NCBI GenBank assembly: GCA_025526995.1
Contig: JAHLKG010000016.1
Location: 186,001-250,000 of the forward strand
Origin: Powellomyces hirtus
Taxonomy: Eukaryota; Chytridiomycota; Chytridiomycetes; Spizellomycetales; Powellomycetaceae
Length of the DNA stretch: 64,000 bases
Direction of reading: 5' to 3'
The notes below the pieces were generated by a model. The model made no database searches, was not told the DNA's origin, and was given only the letters and a program-made list of their open reading frames with translations. The position numbers and the translations under genes are program-made. Shown piece by piece: positions 1 to 9,650 of this stretch; the stretch's first letter is position 1, and every line of letters begins with the position of its first letter.

Positions 1-584
1 AGGACCGCATGCGTTACTTTCCCAATCACGTCCTCAGGTATCGGGCCGATCTTCTTGTATATGTTATCCAAGGATCCAACATTCATATATTCCATGCAGA
101 TCGAAATGTCACCCTCGTTCAGATAGGCGCCGTAAAAGGACACAATGTATGGAGAGATACACTGGTGCATTATCTGAATTTCGCGAACGATCTGCCGGCG
201 GACACTATTCCTCGCTTCCACATGTATCACCTGATTATATTTGTTAGCCCTTAGTAAACCCTCACTTGAATAAACTGGGGCAGTCTTGCTTACCTTCTTT
301 GCCATGATGGTTCCAGTAGGTTTGTGTAAAACCTTATGAACGGTGCCACCATTCCCAGCTCCCAATTCCTGCATACTCTCAATGTCCTCCTGCTTCAGAT
401 CCAGTTTGGTTTCTTGTGGGAGTGACAGTTCGGATAGCTGAGGAACCAGTACTCCTGACGGTGAGTCGAGCTCTTGATGCGAAGGTAATCCATTGAGATT
501 TATTGGTGCCACGCCTAAGCGCATGGGCCGCGGTCGAGACCGACGAGCTGGAGCAGCAGCAGCAGCAGCAGTAGGTAAAGACAT
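1..584 (-). CDS. MAP kinase kinase (MEK/Ste7/Pbs2 family), 5' part only
   Basis: A dual-specificity kinase that phosphorylates a MAP kinase in a three-tier cytoplasmic cascade. The start ATG at 584 is followed by a run of alanines, a basic stretch and a short linker. The kinase domain then begins with ELGAGNGGTVHKV, the MEK-type glycine loop. IMAKK carries the ATP-binding lysine and is interrupted by a 63-bp intron (231-293). VIHVEA, VRRQIVREIQIMHQC and the hinge-region ICMEYMNVGSLD follow. The window edge cuts the gene inside the N-lobe/hinge, so the catalytic loop and activation segment are not visible. The glycine-loop wording (GNGGTV) and MAKKVIHVEA are typical of MEKs rather than other Ste kinases. 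Which cascade it serves (mating, osmotic or wall integrity) cannot be told from this part. Confidence 0.88.
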   Translation of the reverse strand, partial: MSLPTAAAAAAPARRSRPRPMRLGVAPINLNGLPSHQELDSPSGVLVPQLSELSLPQETKLDLKQEDIESMQELGAGNGGTVHKVLHKPTGTIMAKKVSKTAPVYSSEGLLRANKYNQVIHVEARNSVRRQIVREIQIMHQCISPYIVSFYGAYLNEGDISICMEYMNVGSLDNIYKKIGPIPEDVIGKVTHAV

Positions 585-1137
585 CGCGGTGACAGAGGGG
601 CGGAAGGATTGCTGATTATATGGGTCGAGCCGAGGACGAGGAACTGAGAGTCAAACAAGTGCTTTTCCCGACGATCAGAAACTGTGGACGGCAGAATCCT
701 GGGATGAGCAGCACGCGCCGTAAAGTTCGTGAATGTCCCGGGACGACGTTCGTGAACCACCAGTGAGGATGAACAGAAGCGACTGGTCGCGGAAGAGTGG
801 ATGAAGTAGAAGTAGAGATTCGTTTATAGTTTAATGACAATACAACGCGAGGAGGAAAGAAGCATGGACTTCTGATGAATGAATGATTGCGCCGCCTGTT
901 TGTGTCTCTCTGCCCAAACCGTCACAAACACGGCGCGCTGTACCCGTCGTTTTTTACCCCACAACTCGTGTAGTAGATCATCTCCGCAAGCAAGTATATT
1001 ATTCAACAAAAACATGGTATGTATGTGACGTTGCTCTTCGGCAGCAAGGCGCTCCAAAATTCATCGACCCGCTCAGTAGCTGATCATACGAGTTCGGAGC
1101 CGGAACTGTCAATTACTCACTTCCCGCTTTCTCGCCA
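585..1137. other. divergent intergenic region, MAPKK / aspartyl aminopeptidase
   Basis: About 550 bp between two divergent start codons. I see no convincing gene, RNA or repeat. It presumably holds both promoters. Confidence 0.4.
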
Positions 1138-3271
1138 ATGTCTTTCCTCGTCAACTTTTCAAAACGGCATCATTCTTCACTACGACCTATAACTGTACGC
1201 AGTCTGCACCGGATTTCATAAAGTTTGTCAACGCTTCGCCATCCCCGTTTCACGCTGTCGAAACGGCGCGCAAGTCACTGCTATCGGCGGGTTTTGAGGA
1301 AATCCACGAACGCGACAGTTGGAGTGGTAAATTAAAGAATGGTGGAAAGTACTTTTTCACCAGAAACAAAAGCTGCATCGCCGCGTTTGCTGTTGGTGGA
1401 GAATACACTAGCGGCAACGGATTCTCAGTTGTGGGAGCACACACGGACTCTCCCTGTTTGAAGGTCAGCATAAGTTATCTGGGAAATGTTTGGGCGACCG
1501 CCCCAGTTTCTTACTGTTGATTGCCGTCATTAGGTGAAACCACACTCAAAGAAAGAGAAGGTGGGCTACACCCAGGTTGGAGTACAGACCTATGGCGGCG
1601 GCTTGTGGTAAGTCATGTCTAGCAACATCCAAGTATCAAACGCCTTCCTTTCACTGATGGTGTCAATCATAGGCACACATGGTTTGATCGAGACCTGGGG
1701 TACGCGCATATCTAGAATTCGGAATTTGTGACCGTGTTCTTATTCGCCTTTCCAGAATTGCTGGCCGCGCTTTCGTCAAAACCGCGGATAACAAGTATGA
1801 GCATCGTCTCGTCCAAATCGCCCGGTAGGCTGCTGGCAATGCGCGTTGGTCCCCAGTTCAGTAGCTCTGTCTAAACTGTCCTCCACAGTCCCATCCTCCG
1901 CATTCCGACCCTTGCCATTCACCTTGACCGGGGTGTCAACGACGCTTTCAAATTCAACAACGAGGTGCAACTGACACCCATCCTTGCTGCTGCGGCAACT
2001 AAGGCGTGAGTAGCATTGAAAAGCTCTGATGCCTGGCGTCACAGGGATGTTAATCCTCCGAACCATCTGTTTCGCAGTCTGAATGCAGAGTCTGCGCCAA
2101 ACGCTGATCAGCACGCGCCTCTCCTGCTCAAACTTCTCGCCGAAGAGATGAAAGTTGAGGGTGAGTTATCTGTCATTCCGGAACTAGTCCAGAGAGTCAA
2201 AGTGCATCCTTCCAACACCGATATACAGCTTCGCAGATTGGCGATTTTGAGCTTTGCCTGTATGACACGCAGCCGTCTGCTATAGGAGGCGCAGAAAATG
2301 AATACATCTTCTCTGCCCGCCTCGACAATCTAATGATGTCGTACTGCTCCGTAACCGTAAGTGCCTGCTCCAGTCATAGGCGCCCCGCATCAACATCAGC
2401 GCTCACTGCATGGCTCTCATTTCCATGAAATCCAACCAGGCTTTGATCAACAGCGCAACGACGGCATCGTTAGAGAAGGATTCTAACATTCGAGTCGTAG
2501 TGTTGTTCGACAACGAGGAAGTCGGATCAGTGTCAGCGCACGGTGCTGGCTCCAACCTTCTTGAGGTCACCCTGCGTCGGCTTGCTGCCGAGGTGGGAGC
2601 GGACGATCAAACCAAAGCTCAGCAGGTAGGGCCTCCTCGAGCAGTCTATCACGCAAGGAGAACTGTCGCCTCATCCACTGACTTGAACATCATATCAACA
2701 ATGATACAGTCAGGATTTGAGCGTGCAATGACAAGATCGCTGCTCATTTCAGCGGACATGGCTCACGCAATTCATCCCAACTATGTGGAGAAGCATGAGG
2801 AGAACCATAGGCCCTATATGAACAAGGGCGTCGTGGTCAAGCAGAATGCCAATCAACGTTATGCCACCACCGCAGTCAGCACGACATTGTTGAGGGAAGT
2901 CGCCAAGAGAGCCGGTGTGCCGCTGCAGGAGTTCGTGGTTCGTAACGATTCGCCCTGTGGAAGCACAATCGGCCCGATGCTGAGTGCACAGTTGGGGCTT
3001 CGAACCATTGGTAAGCCGGTGACCAGTTGGGATCATGCTCATGTGATCTTAGCGCTGAAGATTCTCTGATCAGATGTCGGCAACGCGCAGTTGAGCATGC
3101 ACTCTATCCGCGAGACTTGTGGCACTGAGGACGTCAAGTCTGCAATTGACTTATTCGAGGTGCGTGTAACATATTTTGTTTCGAAATCCGGACCGACGTA
3201 TTGAATGCTTGTCCCTCCAGTCTTTCTTCCACGACTTTGCGGCTGTTGACGCTTCCATTACTGTCGATTGA
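1138..3271 (+). CDS. aspartyl aminopeptidase, M18 family (DNPEP/Ape4-like)
   Basis: A cytosolic or vacuolar dinuclear-zinc aminopeptidase that removes N-terminal Asp/Glu from peptides. The family landmarks appear in order across about nine exons: FHAVE near the N-terminus, GAHTDSP (first zinc His), [22 protein letters not shown] (bridging Asp), FDNEEVGS (catalytic Glu pair), SADMAHA (zinc Asp), NDSPCGST and SMHSIRE (last zinc His). All expected metal ligands are present, so the enzyme should be active. The start is the least certain part: ATG at 1138 followed by a 53-bp intron (1150-1202) gives [14 protein letters not shown]. Later introns lie at about 1464-1533, in the 1.6-2.4 kb stretch, at 2625-2709 and near the end. 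The C-terminus is DASITVD with a stop at 3269-3271. Length is close to the usual 450-480 residues. Confidence 0.9.
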
Positions 3272-3314
3272 CTCAAAGTCTCTCCAAAATTGTAAAACTA
3301 TCTAGAAATTGGCA

Positions 3315-5022
3315 CTATTCGCTGTCGTTATCTGATACACCGAGCAATGCCGACTGAAGTGGTGAGAGTCGGCCCTTCGCCTCATCTTGATCCGGTTTTG
3401 TCGTGTTCGACACGGATTTCTGTCTATCATTTGCAGAGTGCTCCGTGGCGTCAGAGTCTTCATGCGTCATGTGGGCAGCTGCTGACGATATATCATCCAG
3501 ATCAAAGCCCTCATCTCTAGGCAGGTTGTGGACGGCCGGTGGCTTTGTGCTGAGACCTCTCGTAGTAGTGAGGGACGCAGCCGTTCGTTTACGAGTGGCG
3601 AAAGTCGCGTCTCCATAAGTCTCTCCTCCAGAGGTGTTGCGGTCAGAACCATGTGGAACTGCGGGCTTCCTACGCTTTTTCAGAGGGGAATCATCTGTCC
3701 GTTGAGAACGCTCGCTGTCACTGTTTGAGAGTGGCATAATCGAGGAGCTAGGAGCAGGTGCAAAGTCTGCCTCATTCCCACCCTGAGACAGAAGCCCCCC
3801 ATCCTCTGATTCTTCGTCAACCACTCGCTTCCGTCTCCGCTCAGGTACCAATGATCCAGCCTTTGAATCTGATTGTTCTTGCGCGTCTTCATTATGACGA
3901 ATGGCTTGATCTTCATAAACCTTGAGGAAGGGTCAAAATGTAGCGAGCCTCATGTATGGATTCAGCGAGAGGACACGTACCTCGCGCTCGTTATCGGGAA
4001 GCTCGAACCATCGACGCTTTAAAATCTTTGTGATTACTGGTCCAGGATGGTTTGGATATTCCCCCTTCAACTTGGTTCTCATCTCCTTGGCGTAAAGTCC
4101 ATAGGACGTTACTCGGGATTTGGCAGCTTTACTCGTTGGTCGAGGCTCTTTTGGTGCAGGCGCAGTTGCTGCTGAGCGGGCTCGTTTGGCCCGCGGCTGT
4201 GCTGTCAACACTTTGCTTTCCAGGTCTCCCGCCGTGGTGATAGCCTTCTTTGGTTTCTTCAATTTCTCTTGTTTCCCTTCATCTTCATTCTCCTGCTTTG
4301 TTTCTTCCTGTTCTTCTTCATCTAAACCCGAGCCAATGACGTCGTCCGACTCATCCGAAAACTCTTCAGGCCAGAGCGGGCCATGGTAACCTGTTTCTTC
4401 TCCTGACTCATTTTCATCCTCATACTTTTCCGGTCCTGAATCTCCCGACTCATCTCCATTTTTCTTGGCCTTATCATTGTCCACGATGGAAACGGGGTCA
4501 GCTGCACTGCGCGGATCTGAAGTAAAGTCCAGTAGTGGGTCAAACTGGGACGAGGTTGGGACGGACGAGAATGGTATTTCTGATATCGTAAACGTGCATG
4601 CATGCTTGTCCTTGATGAGGTTTATGCAGTCTCCGTTTTTGATTAATACAGTGTCCCCGGTGTTGAGAGGTCTGCCGTTTAAATAGGAGGGGTTGGCGCC
4701 TAACTGTACCAACGCTTCCTCAGTCCTATTCCAAGAACCCATTTGTGCATCAAGTAGTGTTATTTACCCGTTGCACTGTCACCCTTTTCGTGTGCGGGTC
4801 TATCAGCACGTCAAGCTGTCTCTTGCTGAGTCTGTGGGCCCAATGTCACTTTTTCCCCACGCCGGCACAGGGAGGCGAGAAGCAATCAAATCAACACGCT
4901 TACGTTCTGTCTTTTTGCAGGCCCAACTCTGCGTGGGCTCTGCCTAGCATGTTGCTGCCATTCTTGAGCACCAACGTCTTGCCGTGGGTTGCGCAGACCA
5001 TTGATACTTGAAAGGACGACAT
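3315..5022 (-). CDS. FHA-domain plus HMG-box nuclear protein
   Basis: The N-terminus is an FHA domain of the PNKP/aprataxin/APLF type: the LGRAH turn, then LSKRQLDV, LGANPSYLNGRPL and a final strand ending CTFTI. Such domains bind phosphothreonine peptides such as those on XRCC1/XRCC4 scaffolds. A long acidic linker with many Glu/Asp runs follows, then a basic patch. Next comes SYGLYAKEMRTKLKGEYP...ILKRRWFELPDNER, which fits an HMG-box (three-helix DNA-binding fold). The tail is Ser/Arg-rich with KKRRK and RKRTA nuclear-localisation-like clusters. The tail exon ends at 3315. Introns separate FHA exons (roughly 4856-4913 and 4727-4789) and interrupt the HMG box at 3921-3982. I chose ATG 5022 because the FHA fold begins right there; an in-frame ATG lies at 5133. 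A role in DNA repair or chromatin is inferred from domains only. Confidence 0.75.
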
Positions 5023-5939
5023 TTGGGTGGTTTCCACAAGATGTGCGAGATTGCCAAATTGTGCAGTGAGAATTGATTGATACGAACGCGGTTGCAGATT
5101 GACGGCACGTTTTCTCAACGCTGCGCCATTCATTTACGCGATTCGTCGTTCCAAAGGTGCTTTAGAAGATGAAAAAGTAGGCTTTGAGACGGACTCGAAG
5201 GAAGCCCTATGAGATGTTTACCAATTGCGCAACCATATACGAGGATGTCTTGGAGTGGCCCTCCTCTATGCGACCAAGAAGCATGACTACGTGCAACACG
5301 CCTGTCGAGTGTTGTTGGATGGCGCGGCCACCGCAGATCGGAGGTAAAAGCTGGACAAAAAGCATGTGGATGTCTTGCTTAAAACTGGCACCAACGTAAG
5401 GTCGGCATTGTCGGGGCCTTGGAGAGGCTCATATGGTGCCGACCTGTTACTTCCCCTTGGTTCTCAGCTACATCATATCTGCCCCACCGGCCATTAGGCA
5501 GCACTACCTTCCCTGATGAACTACCTAGTTTCTAATGTTCAACTCTCCATAATGATAGGATGTACTTTCTGATACCATCACAGTAATGCTGATAATAGGA
5601 ATAGGTGTGACAAAGCACGCTGGATTCATTGATAAGGAAAGATCTAAATGATGACTAATAACTGATTTGATCTCTCAGTCTCTGCGCGTTATTTGGTTCC
5701 AACCAGCGATCGCCTCATCGCTGCTCCTCCCCCATTTGCTGTGCTGGTGCTGACTGTGAAGTGAAGTCGGTGAGGTTGCAGTCCAACGCATTCCTACAGC
5801 ACCGTTGTCCGTCTGTCCAAGTCGCTCATACAAACCGAAAAGGCGAACGGCTGGATCTATCTGCTGGATCACCACCTGCCTCCCTGCATTGCCGTCTGCA
5901 CATATAATCCATACTCCGACGGAACGAGCAAACAGCAGC
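5023..5939. other. intergenic region upstream of aspartate kinase
   Basis: About 0.9 kb with no intact gene. The only structure noticed is a possible ankyrin-repeat relic at 5230-5400, listed separately. The last 150 bp are pyrimidine-rich and probably hold the promoter or 5' leader of the aspartate kinase. Confidence 0.4.
5230..5400 (+). pseudogene. possible ankyrin-repeat relic
   Basis: One frame reads VALLYATKKHDYVQHACRV then LLDGAATADRR, a stop, then KKHVDVLLKTGTNV. This resembles the helix-helix core of two ankyrin repeats (LLYAA...VVRLLLDGGA and HVDVVKLLLKTGANV). No start codon, full-length frame or flanking repeat was found. If real it is a decayed fragment. The resemblance is by eye and could be chance. 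Confidence 0.25.
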
Positions 5940-7643
5940 ATGGCCCGAGCAGCAGCGCGACCCATTGTGGTCCAGAAATATGGCGGAACCAGCGTCGGCA
6001 GTGCTGAACGCATGTTGGAGGTTTCAAATATCGTAAAGTCAGTATTTTTTGCCTTGTTATGTTTGAGTTTCACAGAACTGACGAATTCCTCGTTTTGGTC
6101 ATTGCACAGATCTAGTCTGGATCACAATCGAGTAATCGTGGTACTATCGGCGATGAGCAGCACCAAAAAGACGGAAGGAACAACCAGTAGGCTTTTGGAA
6201 GCCGCCAAGGAAGTCCTGAAGCCCAACTCGCAACGATATCTGGACATCATAGATATAATAGAAGAGGGACATCTGAAGACAGTAGAGAACGCCGTCACTA
6301 AAGGGCCAGCCTACGATGACGTTGTGCGAGACGTCAAGGCCGAGTGTCAGCGGTTGCGGTCGTTCATGTCCGCGGCGGAAGTGATTGATGAGATTTCGCC
6401 GCGGTCACGGGATGTCATGATCAGCACGGGCGAGAAGCTATCGGCGAGGATATTTGCTGCACTGCTGCAAAGCCAGGGAATCGAGGCAGTGTACGTCAAC
6501 CTGGACAAGTTGGTTGAGGAACAATTTGATGAGAAGGCGATCGATCAGACGTTCTACGACTACCTCACCAATCGACTTACCGATATCTTGGGAAAGTGCA
6601 CCGACACACAAGTGCCGATAGTCACAGGCTACTTGGGACCGGTCCCGGGCAGCATTCTCACCACCATTGGACGCGGGTACACGGATCTGACTGCCGCGCT
6701 CATCGCCGTGGGAGTGAAGGCGCAGGAGGTCCAGATCTGGAAAGAAGTGGATGGGATCTTCACAGCTGATCCACGGAAAGCGCCCAAAGCCCGTCTGCTC
6801 TCCGCCATCTCCCCGGAAGAAGCGGCCGAGCTCACATATTACGGCTCTGAAGTCATACATCCATTTACCATGGAGCAGGTCATTCGGGCCAGCATCCCCA
6901 TCCGCATAAAGAACGCGTTCAAGCCGGAAGGCAACGGAACCGTCATTGTCCCCGACGGATGGCGCCCGCCACAGCATGCTGAATCGATTGAGGATTTGAC
7001 TCCGGGCGGAACTCGCATTCCAAAACCATCCGCGTCATCTCTTTCCACACCATCCCACCACGCGCCCACAAGCCACCCCAATGGCTTTGCCGAAGACGAC
7101 GAGAAGCGACCGACAGCGGTCACCATCAAGGACAATGTCATTGTGCTCAACGTGCACTCCAACCGCAAATCAGTCTCGCACGGATTCTTTGCCCATATCT
7201 TCCTCGCTCTTGACCGCTACGGCATCGTCGTAGATCTCATTTCCACGTCCGAGGTGCACGTCAGTATGGCTCTTAGTCCCAACGTCAAGGAGGCCAAACT
7301 GGAACGCGCACTGATCGAACTGCGGAAATACGGCACGGTATGTATAGTACCTTCTCTCCCATCCAGCGCCGTCGAGTTCTCGTTTTCTGACTCTCTTTCT
7401 TTCGTTCAGGTGGATGTCATTCGCAACATGGCCATTTTGTCGCTCGTGGGCAAGCAGATGCGAAATATGGTTGGAATCGCCGGTCTCATGTTCGAAACCC
7501 TCGCGAAACACAATGTCAATATCGAGATGATCTCGCAGGGCGCCTCCGAAATCAACATATCCTGTGTCATCGAGGAGGAGAGCGCTCAGGCGGCGCTGAG
7601 AGCTATACACGATGAATGCATATTAGGGGAATACGTAGAATAG
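5940..7643 (+). CDS. HOM3: aspartate kinase (Hom3-type)
   Basis: Phosphorylates L-aspartate, the first committed step to threonine, methionine and homoserine. The N-terminal amino-acid-kinase domain starts with VQKYGGTSVGS, the nucleotide/substrate loop. It continues with VVLSAMSS, the regulatory/catalytic segment STGEKLSARI, GRGYTDLTAAL and EVDGIFTADPR. Two ACT domains follow after a Pro/Ser-rich linker (about residues 370-400), with VLNVHSNRKSVSHGFF in the first and VGKQMRNMVGIAGLMFE in the second. These are the usual site of threonine feedback. Two 72-bp introns (6038-6109 and 7338-7409) are multiples of three without in-frame stops, so the unspliced gene also reads through. Spliced length is 519 residues, close to yeast Hom3. 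ATG 5940 places the conserved QKYGGTS at residue 12; an upstream in-frame start lies at 5805. Confidence 0.95.
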   Translation: MARAAARPIVVQKYGGTSVGSAERMLEVSNIVKSVFFALLCLSFTELTNSSFWSLHRSSLDHNRVIVVLSAMSSTKKTEGTTSRLLEAAKEVLKPNSQRYLDIIDIIEEGHLKTVENAVTKGPAYDDVVRDVKAECQRLRSFMSAAEVIDEISPRSRDVMISTGEKLSARIFAALLQSQGIEAVYVNLDKLVEEQFDEKAIDQTFYDYLTNRLTDILGKCTDTQVPIVTGYLGPVPGSILTTIGRGYTDLTAALIAVGVKAQEVQIWKEVDGIFTADPRKAPKARLLSAISPEEAAELTYYGSEVIHPFTMEQVIRASIPIRIKNAFKPEGNGTVIVPDGWRPPQHAESIEDLTPGGTRIPKPSASSLSTPSHHAPTSHPNGFAEDDEKRPTAVTIKDNVIVLNVHSNRKSVSHGFFAHIFLALDRYGIVVDLISTSEVHVSMALSPNVKEAKLERALIELRKYGTVCIVPSLPSSAVEFSFSDSLSFVQVDVIRNMAILSLVGKQMRNMVGIAGLMFETLAKHNVNIEMISQGASEINISCVIEEESAQAALRAIHDECILGEYVE

Positions 7644-8334
7644 AAAGCTGCTTATGTATTGGGCGACGTCGGGTCGTTCCTCTTTATTATAATTGTATTT
7701 TTTCTTGATATCGAGAGAGTGCAACTTATCGGCCGGGGACTCTCAAGTCTCGGCGAGTGAATTCCGTGAATGTGAGCTGAACGGTGATTTTGCGATGATT
7801 GTCCAGCACACGATGATTGTCCAGCAATGTGTGCCTGACAGATACCGACTCTCCTGTAACTTACCAAAGTGCTGTACACGTGTAGGCACTCTCGGTGCCA
7901 GTTTGACCAGGAAATAAAAAACCTCACACTTCACAAACGTATGACTGTTGAACTTCCGCCGGTCGCTGTGGGAAGTGTGTCCCTGCAACGTGCAAGATAA
8001 TACATACAACTGTGGCTTGCAACTCGCCGTTCCACTGCTTTGTCACGACCTTGCGGCCGCTCACCTTCCCCCGTCTGACTCCGACAGTCACACATTCAAC
8101 TCAATCCAGATCCGATCTTGACACCCCTCTTGCTTTGATTGCAAGACGGGACTCACTAGCCCCGTCGTGTCCCATCTATCTACCAGCAACCTCTCCGTGC
8201 GCACCCTTGGAGTCCGTGTTTACGCGGATTGATTCTGAAGCACACGCTCTCCAACATTCTGTCAGATCACGCGAACACTACAATACCCCTGCGCGCCAGG
8301 AACTGTATTAGACATTACCTTACATTTTAGTGCT
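7644..8334. other. intergenic region, no gene seen
   Basis: About 0.7 kb between two same-strand genes. It contains a short direct repeat (gatgattgtccagca twice near 7794-7825) but no credible coding exon. It should hold the terminator of the aspartate kinase and the promoter of the winged-helix gene. Confidence 0.4.
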
Positions 8335-9285
8335 ATGGAAAAAACGCCCGCTACGAGCCCGGCTGCCGACGAGAGACCGGAAGTCAACGTCAATGTCCAT
8401 CCCGATGACCACCGCGATAAAGTCTTCATGGCGGTCATGAGTGCGCTTATAATGGGCGGCAACCGGCCTTGCTCGCCCAAAGAATTAGCGGCGTTTATTT
8501 TGAAACATAAGCTGGCTACGTTGGGGTAAGGGACAAACATTAACATCAAACAGGGACAAGGGATTTGATTCCAAGTTTTGTGTTTTTGTATTAGTGGCCA
8601 AACACCCTACGCGACCGTCTCATCCCGCATCTCCCAACATTTCAAACGGTGCGCGGAAGGATCGCGCAAACCCTTGCTCGCCAAACAGGCGGTGATTGAG
8701 CCGAATCGAAAAGCTACGGGTGCGACACCGCGGAAATGGAGATATTACGTGGATCAGGAGGGTGTCCCTGTCGCCGACGATGTGGGGCCTGTGAGTGAGC
8801 CCGTGTCGGTAGTGAAACGGCAGGAGGATGTGGCGATGAGTACTAGAAGCGGGAGGGGAGGAGAAAAGGAAGGTTCGTCGGCGGTGGGGAAGACGCCGCC
8901 GACAACCCGGACCAGAAACGCACCAGCGAATGGGCGCAGGCGATCTGCGCCAGAGTCCCCACCACCGTCTGTTTCCTCCTCTTCTAAAAGCAGCAGCGTG
9001 CAGGAGGAAAACGAGGAGGGAGCGGGTCCGTCCATCAAACGAACGAGAAACTCACATCAGGAACCGTCTCCGAACAGTGAACAGCGGACCCACGAGCCTG
9101 AAGCATCATCATCAACATTATCAACACCATCATCTAATCCAGAATCGGACCCACCTTCCGCCCGCCCTACCCGACAGGCCAAGAACACTAGAAACATCCC
9201 GCCGGTACCCCGGAAACGCGTTCCGGAGCCTGCACCAGCTACCGCGGCGTCCGCCCTGACACGCTCGAAACGCACAAAACAATGA
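8335..9285 (+). CDS. winged-helix (GDS1-like) nuclear protein
   Basis: After a short N-terminus the segment DKVFMAVMSALIMGGNRPCS is followed by PKELAAFILKHKLATLG, then GQTPYATVSSRISQHFKR. This is a compact winged-helix fold of the kind seen in yeast Gds1 and related HARE-HTH/HB1 domains. The recognition helix is ATVSSRISQHFKR. A 69-bp intron (8526-8594) splits the domain between TLG and GQTPYATV, and splicing restores the frame. PRKWRYYVDQEG follows, then about 180 disordered residues rich in Ser, Thr, Pro and Arg with several KR clusters. About 293 residues in all. The expected role is DNA or chromatin binding in the nucleus. The target genes and the link to Gds1 function (mitochondrial/nitrogen signalling in yeast) are not shown here. 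Confidence 0.72.
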
Positions 9286-9650
9286 TACCTCAACTCACTC
9301 TGCCCCATCACGCGCTTCTCTCACCCATATGCTTTTCCCCCTTCCACCAGTTTTTTTTTTTTGCCCTCCAACCTGCGCGCTGACAGAAGGGCGGAACGTA
9401 GGTTTGAGCAACCGCTACCCCGAAACAGATTTCATTGCCACAGCTGGCTGTCTGTTTTCAATGATCATAATAATATTACTGTCACTTGTTACCCAGCCAT
9501 GATGAATATGATGGTAGTGGGATTTTGGTGTAGAAGTCGTTAGCGGTGTCGAGATTGTAGGCCATGACGCCAGACGGTGGTGTCGTACTTGTGTAGACTA
9601 TTTATTCTATGGCTCATCCTGGACTTTGTACTGGAGCAAGCCCAAGCTGC
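9286..9650. other. convergent 3' region
   Basis: About 365 bp between the stop codons of the winged-helix gene (+) and DNAAF11 (-). It holds a T-run near 9351-9361 and AT-rich stretches suited to 3' processing. No gene seen. Confidence 0.4.
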
